From assembly GCA_024275415.1 (NCBI GenBank), contig JAJRZD010000049.1, positions 1 to 49,613 of the forward strand: DNA of 49,613 bases, in the 5' to 3' direction. Source of the stretch: an archaeon. GTDB taxonomy: Archaea; Asgardarchaeota; Thorarchaeia; Thorarchaeales; Thorarchaeaceae. The position numbers and the translations under genes are program-made. Under the pieces are notes generated by a model that was not told the DNA's origin, ran no database searches, and saw only the letters and a program-made list of their open reading frames with translations. Shown here one piece after another: positions 1 through 7,840 of the stretch; the stretch's first letter is position 1; each line of letters opens with the position of its first letter.

Positions 1-137
1 AAGCCTACCTGTGTGTCAGATGTGCTAACATGAAGCAGGAAACGCCCTGCGACATTTCTTTATATATCCTCTACTGTATGGGCTAATACCCACCACAAAC
101 TGCTTCTGGCAGCAGGCTGTAATGTGAGGTAGATGTA

Positions 138-530
138 ATGAAGGTCGATGAGGGTGCATACTTCCTATTGAAATCTGCCATGGGTGCTTTCTCATGTAAG
201 GTGCCCCCTCTCCCAAAGACATGGGATCCGGCTGCACGCCCTCACATTGCGAATCTTGTATATTTTGATCATTCAGTGTTTCGTGTGTATCTTTCTACAC
301 CAAAGAGATTGAGTGGCACAATGAAATATGACCTTCTTGTCTTTGACCTGAATTCTTTACCTTCCGGTTCCATCATTGAAATACGCTATGACAACGCGGA
401 ATATGGGTACTACAGAAAGGACGATAGTATTTGGACAAAGGTGGCTGAGTCAAGGGATGTGTTTACTGTAGAAGTGTACTCGCACAGCACTTCGCCAATC
501 ATTCTTGATAGTATCAACGCCAGCGAGTGA
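138..530 (+). CDS. Hypothetical protein, 130 aa
   Basis: I do not recognise this protein. It has no signal peptide or membrane segment, and the composition is that of a small soluble beta-rich protein (many Y, V, S and D in the second half). The ATG at 138 is preceded by a GAGGT-type ribosome binding site about 8 bases upstream, and a TATA-like run lies at about 58-68, which supports real expression. A small hairpin at about 36-51 just before that promoter may end an upstream transcript. The gene stands alone at the edge of a 1-kb gene-poor stretch. It could be a lineage-specific orphan, and coding is likely but not certain. Confidence 0.5.
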   Translation: MKVDEGAYFLLKSAMGAFSCKVPPLPKTWDPAARPHIANLVYFDHSVFRVYLSTPKRLSGTMKYDLLVFDLNSLPSGSIIEIRYDNAEYGYYRKDDSIWTKVAESRDVFTVEVYSHSTSPIILDSINASE

Positions 531-618
531 TGTTCTCGCAACAGAATCCAATTCACCTTAATTCCCAATCATCTTTCTATTTCTCGTTGTGCTACTCAGA
601 TTGTTTACTTCTCCATCT

Positions 619-770
619 CCCTGATCCCGCACACACTACTCCCAAGGCGATTGATGCGCGGAGGCAGCGTCCAAAAGAAAGGTTCGCTTGGTTGCTTGCT
701 TGAGGAGGTTTCCCTCGGCCCGGGAATTCCGGGTCGATAGAGGATGTGTGTGCACGCGTGTGCATCAGGG
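619..770 (+). ncRNA. Candidate structured RNA (unknown class)
   Basis: No ORF of interest lies here, but the segment folds into nested helices. CCCTGAT (619-625) plus GCACAC (629-634) pairs with GTGTGC plus ATCAGGG (758-770): 13 pairs around a three-base bulge. Inside, CCAAG-CGA (642-650, one bulged G) pairs with TCGCTTGG (684-691). This encloses a small hairpin, GATGC (653-657) with GCGTC (667-671). A further stem pairs GGCCCGG with CCGGGTC across GAATT, followed by CCTC pairing with GAGG. Two helices need G-U pairs on the plus strand, which favours plus-strand transcription. It lacks the hallmarks I know of SRP RNA, RNase P RNA, 5S rRNA or tRNA. No clear promoter was found. Confidence 0.4.
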
Positions 771-980
771 TTTCAGGAGGAGTATCTTGACGCCACCTCA
801 ACACGCATTCTAGTATTACCAGCAACCATTTACATATAAGTGTTGTTCATATCGCAACAATATTCATAATTTATTGCGATTCTCTCAACTAACCACTTCG
901 AAAATAACGATTTCTAGTAAAACTATACTCAAACAAGAATCTATTATATACACTCATGAGTATGACATATTCAGGAGAAA

Positions 981-1060
981 CTCAAGAGTCACTCTCTCTT
1001 TGCTAATGATGATTCTCTCTCTCCTCCTTCCACGTTCTGGCTCTTGAGTTACTCTCTCTT
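981..1060. repeat. Short direct repeat in an AT/CT-rich tract
   Basis: Two 20-base units at 981-1000 and 1041-1060 agree at 16 of 20 positions and both end in ACTCTCTCTT. Each starts with an 8-base CTCAAGAG/CTCTTGAG unit, and these two are reverse complements of each other. The tract between is rich in CTCT. No gene function is visible; it may be the edge of the decayed element just downstream. Confidence 0.45.
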
Positions 1061-1070
1061 CTATTATGCC

Positions 1071-1296
1071 GTTTATTGTAAGTTGATCAACCTTGGATCC
1101 CAGCGTGTTGTAGTTTCAGATAACGGCACTGGGTGGACTCTGCGAGGGTAGGGTCGTGTCATGTCGAACCTCATATTCCTGTGGGAGTGATCGAGTATAT
1201 GAAGCCCTATAATTACTTCGAGTGTCCGTCTAAGAGCTGTCCACGTTTGGGTACGTTTAGCACAGCTGTTTGCAATCCGCAATCCAACTGTCACCG
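1071..1296 (+). pseudogene. Transposase relic, DDE type (copy A)
   Basis: This non-coding stretch can be read as a decayed protein in two frames. The first part reads VYCKLINLGSQRVVVSDNG, then a stop and a shift, then CHVEPHIPVGVIEYMKP and a Cys-Pro...Cys segment. A diverged second copy lies at 42152-42345 with the same order of DNG, H, (V/I)E and CP residues. The pattern of an Asp, about 26 residues to IE, then a downstream Cys-rich segment resembles the C-terminal part of archaeal IS6-like DDE transposases as I remember them. There is no intact start, frame or inverted end. The family assignment is an inference, while the homology between the two copies is visible directly. Confidence 0.45.
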
Positions 1297-1364
1297 GATC
1301 ATGACAGCGAACACCCGCCTTAACTAACAGTAATACTTATAACATAATATAAACTATTATTATC

Positions 1365-1460
1365 GTGCGGGGGCTACGATCTACCGCTACATATCTCTCA
1401 AATCCAACTACCTATCCTCGACAACAAAGATTGCTTTCTGTAGCCCCCCGTGCCCTTTTT
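1365..1460 (+). ncRNA. Candidate small RNA with promoter and T-tract
   Basis: A 9-bp perfect stem, GGGGGCTAC (1369-1377) with GTAGCCCCC (1440-1448), extends outward by four more pairs including two G-U, with one bulged C. It closes a loop of about 62 bases that is strikingly poor in G and so probably mostly single-stranded. The stem is followed by TTTTT (1456-1460) and a second TTTT. About 25 bases before the stem lies a TATA-like CTTATAAC (about 1336-1343) inside an A/T run. The promoter distance, closing stem and T-tract together suggest an independent transcript of about 95 nt. It may alternatively be an unusually long-looped terminator or the leader of the gene at 1524. Confidence 0.45.
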
Positions 1461-1523
1461 CGTTTTCAATTCTGAGGAAACGTTAAAAGTAGAATGCTGT
1501 TCGCATCATGTGGAGCGAATACG

Positions 1524-1952
1524 ATGTCAATTGCTAAGAAAGCGGTCGATAGCACACTAAAGCGAATATTGAAATACACGGCAGAGATTATCGCATCCAT
1601 ATTCCTGCTTATTCTAATCTCTTTGCCTCTTGCTTTCGTTGTGCCAATGTGGATCCAGCGTGTCGTTCTTGGCACTCCAGCGAACGAATTATTCGTCAAT
1701 CCTGCTGCATGGTTTGGGTCAGCGATGTATGTGCTTATAGTAGTAGGACTTGGTGCTGTCAGCTTCATATTTGGCTATCCGTTTCTCCTCAAGCTCATCC
1801 CAGGTACTCACCAAGAGAAATCAGTTGCTGGTGAGGCGGACGAGGAAGAACCTGAGTCGTCAGCCGATGCGGGAAATGAACCCCAAGATAATTCGGAATC
1901 CTTAGCAGACGATGAGTCTGTCGCAGATGCCGAAGCTGAAACTGAAGAATAA
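1524..1952 (+). CDS. Small membrane protein with acidic tail
   Basis: This 142-aa protein has a short basic N-terminus and two hydrophobic helices at about residues 18-42 and 65-90. A strongly acidic, low-complexity C-terminal tail of about 50 residues is rich in E, D, S and A. The likely topology is two membrane spans with the acidic tail on one face. The ATG at 1524 is chosen because GGAG lies 8 bases upstream; an ATG at 1494 in the same frame is less well placed. It converges with the Mrp-family gene on the other strand. No known family was recognised. Confidence 0.65.
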   Translation: MSIAKKAVDSTLKRILKYTAEIIASIFLLILISLPLAFVVPMWIQRVVLGTPANELFVNPAAWFGSAMYVLIVVGLGAVSFIFGYPFLLKLIPGTHQEKSVAGEADEEEPESSADAGNEPQDNSESLADDESVADAEAETEE

Positions 1953-2000
1953 ATGATGCAGAACGACACACTAAACCTGTGTCGTCCTCCTAGCAACGAG

Positions 2001-2840
2001 TCACATACCGACCTTGGCTGAGATTCTCTCAACAATAGACTCAAAGTCTTTTGCGACCTTTGACTCGGGTTCTTGGACTACAAATGGCGTTCCTTCGTCG
2101 CTCAAAGTAATCACTCTTGGATCCAATGGTAATGTCCCCAGATGCTCGATTGAATATGTGTCAGCGGCTTCTCTTGCTGCTCCTTCTCCAAAAATGGTAT
2201 GTGCCTCTCCACATTTCGGACAAACGAACTCTGCCATATTCTCAATAATGCCGATGATTGGAACATGCATTTTGGTGACTAGTTGGATTGCACGTCGTGC
2301 GTCAAGTACGGCGACCTCCTGTGGTGTGGACACAATGACTACTCCTGAGACATCAGGGATTGACTGCAAGATACTTAGAATCTCATCGCCTGTTCCGGGT
2401 GGCAAATCTACCACCAGAATGTCAAGCTCGCCCCAACTTACATCTGCTAGGAATTGATTGATAGCACGAGCAACCAATGGACCTCTCCAAGCAACAGCAT
2501 CATCTGCCTGCTTGAGCAAGAAACCCATGCTCATCACCTTTACCCCAAGGGGCCCAATGATTGGCTGAATCTTGTTCTCCTCTGCTACTGGATGTTGCCC
2601 TTGCATGCCCAGTAGCTTTGGGACATTTGGTACATAAATATCCACATCAAGGATGCCCGCCTTCAATCCCTTCTTTGCGAAGACCATGGCCAAGTTTGTG
2701 GAAACAGTTGTTTTCCCAACTCCGCCTTTACCAGAAAGCACTACGATCTTGTGTTTGATGTCTTTCATCGCTTCCTTCACTTCATCTGGAACAGTTACTG
2801 TCGCCATATCAGTCGCCAGTAATTTGTGGTATTCCTTCAC
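2001..2840 (-). CDS. Mrp/NBP35-family P-loop ATPase (Fe-S carrier)
   Basis: This family of MinD-like ATPases binds and hands over iron-sulfur clusters in the cytosol. A deviant Walker A motif, GKGGVGKTT, lies near residue 38. Further family motifs are DVDIYVPNVP and the switch-II-like DLPPGTGDE. A CPKC pair near residue 206, expected to hold the shared cluster, is present. The length of about 280 aa is normal. The gene follows the IMPase-family gene by 27 bases on the same strand, so they probably share a transcript. The listed start is a GTG at 2840. An ATG 11 codons later (2807) would also give a normal N-terminus, and neither has a convincing ribosome binding site. Confidence 0.9.
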   Translation of the reverse strand: MKEYHKLLATDMATVTVPDEVKEAMKDIKHKIVVLSGKGGVGKTTVSTNLAMVFAKKGLKAGILDVDIYVPNVPKLLGMQGQHPVAEENKIQPIIGPLGVKVMSMGFLLKQADDAVAWRGPLVARAINQFLADVSWGELDILVVDLPPGTGDEILSILQSIPDVSGVVIVSTPQEVAVLDARRAIQLVTKMHVPIIGIIENMAEFVCPKCGEAHTIFGEGAAREAADTYSIEHLGTLPLDPRVITLSDEGTPFVVQEPESKVAKDFESIVERISAKVGM

Positions 2841-2867
2841 ATTTAAAGAGTTAGATACAACTAAGAT

Positions 2868-3683
2868 TCACTCGTGACCATTGAAAGCATGGAGAAGTCC
2901 CCTTGCGAGTGTTTCATTAGATGCCGCAACGAAACTCATACGCTTGTTCATATCGAAGTCCTGTTTGAAACGGTTGCCAGATCTATCGATGACGAATCCT
3001 CCTGCCTCGAATACCATATGAGTACCCGATGCGTGGACAATCGGAAGAACCCCCCGAAGGTCAATCATGGCATCTAGTGCTCCGCTTGCTGTCCAACAGA
3101 GGTCGAGAAGATTGCTGCCTGTCCTTCTCATATCATATACGTAATCCAGAGTGCGAAGGGAGCTCTCCCCAAAATCGTCCCTCATAGGTTTCTTTGTATC
3201 GTACGATATTATTGCATCCTCATGATTGACTTCTTTCGCTGCCTTGATAGGAGTACCGTTCAGTGAAACCCCCTTCCCCTTTTCTGCCACATAGAATTCC
3301 TTCGTAAAGAAGGACTCGATGATACTCAGCTCGATGTCGTCCGTGGTCATAGTATCTGAATAGGGTATCGCAGAGATGCCCACAGAACAGAGCGGAATGC
3401 CTCTTTCAAGATTAGTAGAGCCGTCAATTGGATCCATGACCACTAGATACTCAGGGCGTTTCCTGGCTTGGATTAGTCCCTTCTCCTCAGTGAGTATCAT
3501 ATAGGAGATGTCGGAAGATTCTAGAACCGCTATGGCACTATCCTCGGCTGACTGATCCAATACAAGGGTCTTATCACCGAAAGGATTCGAATTACCAGTC
3601 CTAATCTTAGCCATGTCCAGATTGTCCAAGACTGCACTTTTAGCCGCTTTCACTGCGCTCATCAGATCCTGCCTAACAGTCAT
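2868..3683 (-). CDS. Inositol monophosphatase / FBPase-family phosphatase
   Basis: This is a lithium-sensitive-phosphatase-fold protein, expected to remove phosphate from myo-inositol 1-phosphate and/or fructose 1,6-bisphosphate with Mg2+. The metal-binding motifs TEEKG and DPIDGSTN are both present, and the length (271 aa) fits archaeal IMPases. The third motif, normally WDxAAG...EAGG, reads as VHASGTHMVFEAGG, so the metal-ligand Asp appears replaced by His. This may change metal use or substrate. The start was taken as ATG 3683; a GTG three codons upstream is also possible. It is first in a probable operon with the Mrp ATPase and divergent from the ESCRT-III gene. Confidence 0.85.
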   Translation of the reverse strand: MTVRQDLMSAVKAAKSAVLDNLDMAKIRTGNSNPFGDKTLVLDQSAEDSAIAVLESSDISYMILTEEKGLIQARKRPEYLVVMDPIDGSTNLERGIPLCSVGISAIPYSDTMTTDDIELSIIESFFTKEFYVAEKGKGVSLNGTPIKAAKEVNHEDAIISYDTKKPMRDDFGESSLRTLDYVYDMRRTGSNLLDLCWTASGALDAMIDLRGVLPIVHASGTHMVFEAGGFVIDRSGNRFKQDFDMNKRMSFVAASNETLARGLLHAFNGHE

Positions 3684-3797
3684 TTTAAGCACTCAATCTG
3701 TGTTCACGAGTCCGCTCTATAACATTATTCATCGGTTCACAAATCATAAATACGCTGATGTCGAGGTTTGGGTGAAAGGGCACAATGGTGTACTATT

Positions 3798-4460
3798 ATG
3801 GGATTCCTAAGCGGTAAGAAAAAGATGGATGCAGAACGTGGGGTCTTAGAGATAAAGGGCACTATGAATGCGCTCACTCTAAGGATTAGACGGCTTGAAA
3901 CTCGAATGGCTGAAGAAAAACAAAAGGCAAAAGAAGCCATGAGCAGGGGTGATCGCACCATTGCTCGCCATCACCTGCGTGTAGCTGTTGATCTGGAGAA
4001 TCGACGAGGTAGGTACCAACAGCAATTCCTGACTTTAGAAACCGCTTTGATGAACATAGAGGAAGCAAAAGACCAGACCGAAGTTCTTCGGGTATTCACT
4101 ATTGCGAACGAGGCTCTTACTGCTGCACGTGCCATGTTGAAACCTGCTGAGATTCAGACGCAATTGGACAAGCTATCCCAATCTTTCGAGGAGATCTCGA
4201 TTGCTGGAGAACTACTCTCCGAAGACCTTTCTACTGGGGATATGAGCCTAGAAGCGGAGGACAGGATCGAGCGTCAGCTGGACGCTATGGAAGCAGAAAT
4301 CCTGCTGGAGAAGGAAGGAGTGCTACCACCATTGAAGACAGGTGCGGTACCAGAATCTCCTGCAGCGGCAAAGGAATCGGATACCAAGCGAGTAGATGAT
4401 CTTCTCGCAGATCTTGAAAGAGAAGCAAAGGAAGAACGCGAAAAAGAAGCCGAAGGATAG
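3798..4460 (+). CDS. ESCRT-III / Snf7-family protein
   Basis: This is an Asgard homologue of eukaryotic CHMP/Snf7 proteins, which polymerise on membranes and drive scission. It has 220 aa and is nearly all helical. A basic N-terminus (GKKK) leads into two long charged helices. An AMSRGDRTIARHHLRVAV segment corresponds to the family's K..GDK..A...L.R helix, followed by NIEEAKDQTEVLRVF, a helix matching the alpha3 region, and an acidic alpha5-like region rich in E and L. The C-terminus, after a Pro/Ala linker, has RVDDLLADLERE, which could act as a short MIT-interacting motif for Vps4. ATG 3798 has GGTG 7 bases upstream. No Vps4 or ESCRT-II gene is adjacent. Confidence 0.85.
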   Translation: MGFLSGKKKMDAERGVLEIKGTMNALTLRIRRLETRMAEEKQKAKEAMSRGDRTIARHHLRVAVDLENRRGRYQQQFLTLETALMNIEEAKDQTEVLRVFTIANEALTAARAMLKPAEIQTQLDKLSQSFEEISIAGELLSEDLSTGDMSLEAEDRIERQLDAMEAEILLEKEGVLPPLKTGAVPESPAAAKESDTKRVDDLLADLEREAKEEREKEAEG

Positions 4461-4496
4461 AACCCCTTCTGTTATATATTGGTGTGATTTCACATA

Positions 4497-5135
4497 ATGA
4501 TTAGACTAGTTGTGTTCGACTTAGATGGCACATTGACAGTTCACAATAGCTCCTGGCTGCGCCTCCATGAGGCATTCAACACCCAAGAGAAAGGACGAGC
4601 CTATTATGATGACTATTTTGCAGGTAGGATTACATATCAGGAATGGGCTGAGTTGGATGCAGGCTTGTGGAAGGGACAAGCTCTCTCTGAAGTGCAAAAG
4701 ATTGCTGCTGACACTGAACTCATGCCCGGTACGTTAGAAACTATCCGTTCATTGAAAGAGCGTAACATAGAACTCGCTATCCTCTCAGGTGGTATTGATA
4801 TCATCGCCTGTCCAATCGCACAGAGGGTCGGAATCGACTATGTGCTAGTGAACAAGATTGCCCACGTAAATGGAGTGTTGACCGGCGATGTGGAAGTGCA
4901 TGTCGGCTGGGGTGGAAAAGTGCAGGAGATAATGCAGATATCGAAGGAGTTTGGGATCCCCCTCACAGAAACAGCTTTTGTCGGAGATGGGAAGAATGAC
5001 ATCCCCGTTTTCTCCGTTGTGGGACTGTCAATTGCAATCAATCCTGAAACTGAAGAGGTCGCTACTGCTGCGTCAGTGGTGATCAGAGAGAAGAACCTAC
5101 GAAGGATTCTTCCTTTCATCTTGAACCATCAATGA
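4497..5135 (+). CDS. HAD-superfamily phosphatase, SerB-like
   Basis: This 212-aa phosphatase is of the phosphoserine-phosphatase type (HAD subclass IB). Motif I is DLDGT near residue 8, motif II is the Ser in LSGG near residue 98, a Lys follows at about 140, and motif III/IV is GDGKND near residue 162. The helical cap after motif I fits SerB relatives. It would hydrolyse a small phosphomonoester through an aspartyl-phosphate. True phosphoserine activity cannot be told from sequence alone. It starts 36 bases after the ESCRT-III gene with GGTGTGAT ahead of the ATG, so the two genes may be cotranscribed, though no functional link is known. Confidence 0.85.
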   Translation: MIRLVVFDLDGTLTVHNSSWLRLHEAFNTQEKGRAYYDDYFAGRITYQEWAELDAGLWKGQALSEVQKIAADTELMPGTLETIRSLKERNIELAILSGGIDIIACPIAQRVGIDYVLVNKIAHVNGVLTGDVEVHVGWGGKVQEIMQISKEFGIPLTETAFVGDGKNDIPVFSVVGLSIAINPETEEVATAASVVIREKNLRRILPFILNHQ

Positions 5136-5362
5136 GGAAACCGAACAAAGAGGCACAGGACGAGCCTACTTGATGATTACCTCGGAGATGCAACTGGCGA
5201 GGTTTATGAAAGATCTGCGATATACGAACCGTTTCACTGATTCCTAGTGCTATTCTCCAGATAGTCTATTATTGTAATGCGTGATGAGTATGTTCCAGTG
5301 TCCAATTTTCTTTTTCATCCGACTATAAAGTGATTCATTTCTCTCTCCTACTGTATCGGCAA

Positions 5363-6511
5363 TCAACTATATTTGACTCCAGCGCCCGTATTCAGAACCA
5401 CGATATCTTCATCATGGTCAACCATTCCAGATTCTATTAGATTCCGCAGTCCTGCAATAGCCACCGCAGCCTCAGGGCATATGTCGATACCTTCCATCTT
5501 TGCAACGAAGTGTCTAGTAGGGACTATTTCACTTTCAGTGATTGCAATCGCCCCTCCTCCTGAACGCCTGAGAGCTGCAAGTATAAGTCTACCCGCAAAT
5601 GGCGAAGGTACTCTAAGACCGTACGCCTGCGTCTGTCCATTATCCCACGCCTTTATTGTCGATGCATTTGACTCGAATGCAGCAACAACAGGCGCACACC
5701 CTTCACTTTGTGCAGCATACAACCGAGGTCTCTCCTTGCCGATAAGGCCGATTGCTTCTAATTCTTCTAGCCCTTTCCATATACCTATCAACGCTGTGCC
5801 CCCTCCAGTAGGACAGATAATCACATCGGGCACATTCCATTCAAGCTGCTCTGCAATCTCGAAAGCGAGAGTTTTCTTACCCTCTACTCGATATGGCTCT
5901 TTAGTCGTAGACAAATCAACCCAATTGCCATTTTCCTGCCTCATCACCCGACCACTATCCGAGATTGTACCTGGGGTGGAATGGGTAACTGCCCCATACA
6001 TCTTGCAATCATTAAAGAACTGTTGAGGTGTGTCCTCTGGCATAAAGATGTGTGCTGGCACACCGGCCACAGCACAGTATGCACTGGTAGACACAGCTGC
6101 ATTCCCTGCTGAGGGTAGAGCGAATGCCTCTGCACCGAGCTCTAGATGCTTGGAGATTGCTGCACACAATCCTCTATCCTTGAAGCTCAAAGTGGGATTC
6201 CTTGATTCATCCTTGATTCTTAGGACATGCAGCCCAAAATGTGTGTTCAGCCTTCTTGTCAGGATCAATGGTGTCGCGCCCTCACCCAAGCTCATGATGA
6301 ACGAAGGTGATTTGACAGGGAGCAGCATCGAGTACCGCCACATCGAGTTGACAGGGCTCGGGAACTCGCCACAATCAACAGCATCGGTCACTTGATTCAG
6401 GTGGTATCTTGCAAGAAGGGGTGACCCACAGATGCAATAGGTCGCTTGGGCGTCAGGGGAGTATTGTTTGCTACATTCAGGGCATTCAAGATGTGAGATG
6501 TAGGATATCAT
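5363..6511 (-). CDS. thrC: Threonine synthase-like PLP enzyme with zinc ribbon
   Basis: This fold-type II PLP enzyme is expected to convert O-phosphohomoserine to threonine. It starts with a zinc ribbon (CPEC...CICG, about residues 10-30). Next come the substrate loop SLGEGATPL, the PLP lysine in SFKDRG near residue 114, SAGNAA, and the glycine-rich phosphate-binding segment PTGGGTALIG. The start was set at ATG 6511, because the ribbon then sits at the very N-terminus as in relatives. A longer frame from 6586 exists but would overlap the divergent gene and its promoter. At 382 aa the length is typical for archaeal ThrC. A related PLP lyase is less likely. Confidence 0.85.
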   Translation of the reverse strand: MISYISHLECPECSKQYSPDAQATYCICGSPLLARYHLNQVTDAVDCGEFPSPVNSMWRYSMLLPVKSPSFIMSLGEGATPLILTRRLNTHFGLHVLRIKDESRNPTLSFKDRGLCAAISKHLELGAEAFALPSAGNAAVSTSAYCAVAGVPAHIFMPEDTPQQFFNDCKMYGAVTHSTPGTISDSGRVMRQENGNWVDLSTTKEPYRVEGKKTLAFEIAEQLEWNVPDVIICPTGGGTALIGIWKGLEELEAIGLIGKERPRLYAAQSEGCAPVVAAFESNASTIKAWDNGQTQAYGLRVPSPFAGRLILAALRRSGGGAIAITESEIVPTRHFVAKMEGIDICPEAAVAIAGLRNLIESGMVDHDEDIVVLNTGAGVKYS

Positions 6512-6540
6512 TTTTCGGCATATATTACATCTAAGCGTAC

Positions 6541-6549
6541 TGTTATATT
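6541..6549. promoter_or_regulatory. Shared TATA-like box of divergent genes
   Basis: GTTATATTT lies between the threonine synthase (start 6511, minus) and chelatase (start 6588, plus) genes. It reads as a TATA-like box on both strands. Transcription starting about 25 bases away on either side would give near-leaderless mRNA for the minus gene and a leader of about 13 bases for the plus gene. Inferred from position and composition only. Confidence 0.4.
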
Positions 6550-6587
6550 TGCCCCTGTATCTTGTAACGGATGAGGATGTTCGCATA

Positions 6588-7796
6588 ATGGGTCAGTTAA
6601 GGCGAAAGGTTCTTCCTTTTTCTGCACTGGTTGGATTGAGTCGACTTAAGTTGGCCCTTATTCTAAATGGAGTGAATCCCCGTATTGGGGGTCTGCTGGT
6701 TTCCGGTTCGAAAGGTACTGGAAAGACAACACTCGTCCGTGCATTTGCAGAACTATTGCCTGAAGTAGATGTCGTTGAGGGTTGTCGGTTCGGGTGTAAT
6801 CCTAACCAGCAGGACGCCTTATGTCCTGACTGTCAAGCAAAGGTCGACATGGGCGAAACCCTTTCGTCAAAGAAGAGGCCCATGCGTGTTGTCAACCTTC
6901 CCCTGTCTACTACTGAGGACCGATTGATTGGAGCTCTTGATATCGAACGTGTACTTTCTGAGGGCATTCAGGCATTGAAACCCGGTATCCTCGCCGAGGC
7001 TCATCAGAATGTTCTCTATGTGGACGAAGTGAATCTTCTCCCAGACCATTTGGTGGATGATTTGCTGGATGCCGCGGCGACAAAGGTCAATGTCATTGAA
7101 CGCGAAGGTATTTCCATCTCACACCCCTCTGACTTTGTGTTGATGGGCTCGATGAATCCTGAAGAGGGTGAGTTGCGTCCTCAGTTGCTGGATCGTTTCC
7201 CCCTTCATGTATCTGTAGGGTCAGAATACAGCATTGAAGAACGCATGGAGCTAGTAAGGAGGAATCTGGCGTTCGAACAGAACCCCGATGCGTTCATGAG
7301 AAACTGGGAACCAGAGCAGAACGAACTGCGTCAGCAGATCATTGATGCTCGAGCGTTACTCCCAGATGTGGTTCTAAGTGATACTCAGCTTCGTGCTATA
7401 GCAATGGCGACCGACGCCCTTGAGGTAGACGGGGTTCGTCCTGATATCATCATCAGTAAGACTGCCATTACACTTGCTGCATTTCTTGGTAGAAAAGAGG
7501 TGGGTATTAAGGATCTGCAATTGGCGTCCCAACTGACATTGAGTCACCGCACACGGCGTGGAGGACTTCTAGAGCCTCCCTTACCCTCGGAGATCAATGA
7601 AGCCATCACTAAGGCGCATAATGTAGCACAGAAGCAAGATCGGAGAAAGTCCCCGACCCAAACGCCTCCTGAGAAACAAAGTGATGATAGTAAGAGTTCT
7701 GGTAGGCGCATGAGCGGAGGGAAATTTGGTCGTCAAGACACCTTTGCAGAGATGAGCATGGGTGAGAAGGGCAAAAAAAAACTCCGAAGAAAATAA
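6588..7796 (+). CDS. Mg-chelatase-type AAA+ ATPase, ChlI/BchI-like
   Basis: This 402-aa AAA+ motor subunit is of the kind that drives metal insertion by Mg- or Co-chelatases. Walker A is GSKGTGKTT near residue 36, Walker B is VDEVNLLPDHLVD near residue 145, and the sensor region is GSMNPEEG. A Cys-containing insert (CRFGCNP...CPDC) after Walker A is typical of ChlI of cobalt-chelatase type. The lysine-rich tail ends in KGKKKLRRK. It lies 44 bases upstream of a VWA-domain partner, recreating the I/D pair, but no large catalytic ChlH/CobN subunit is in the window. ATG 6588 was chosen over the longer frame from 6549, which would include the promoter. Confidence 0.85.
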   Translation: MGQLRRKVLPFSALVGLSRLKLALILNGVNPRIGGLLVSGSKGTGKTTLVRAFAELLPEVDVVEGCRFGCNPNQQDALCPDCQAKVDMGETLSSKKRPMRVVNLPLSTTEDRLIGALDIERVLSEGIQALKPGILAEAHQNVLYVDEVNLLPDHLVDDLLDAAATKVNVIEREGISISHPSDFVLMGSMNPEEGELRPQLLDRFPLHVSVGSEYSIEERMELVRRNLAFEQNPDAFMRNWEPEQNELRQQIIDARALLPDVVLSDTQLRAIAMATDALEVDGVRPDIIISKTAITLAAFLGRKEVGIKDLQLASQLTLSHRTRRGGLLEPPLPSEINEAITKAHNVAQKQDRRKSPTQTPPEKQSDDSKSSGRRMSGGKFGRQDTFAEMSMGEKGKKKLRRK

Positions 7797-7840
7797 GGAA
7801 CCCGCGCGGCAATCCCATCAAGGGGACAATCTGTGCAATC

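Noticed and set aside
619..770. SRP RNA or RNase P RNA.
   Set aside because: The SRP helix 8 GGAA/AGCAG pattern and the RNase P GAGGAAAGTCC core were not found on either strand.
1071..1296. Actin-like N-terminus (VVVSDNGTG resembles the phosphate-1 loop of Arp2/actin).
   Set aside because: The second copy at 42152 and the later H...(V/I)E...CP pattern fit a DDE transposase better. The shared homology also extends beyond where an actin would start, and only a nine-residue stretch supports actin.
1365..1460. tRNA-like gene suggested by the G-rich closing stem.
   Set aside because: There is no T-loop consensus, no anticodon arm and a loop poor in pairing.
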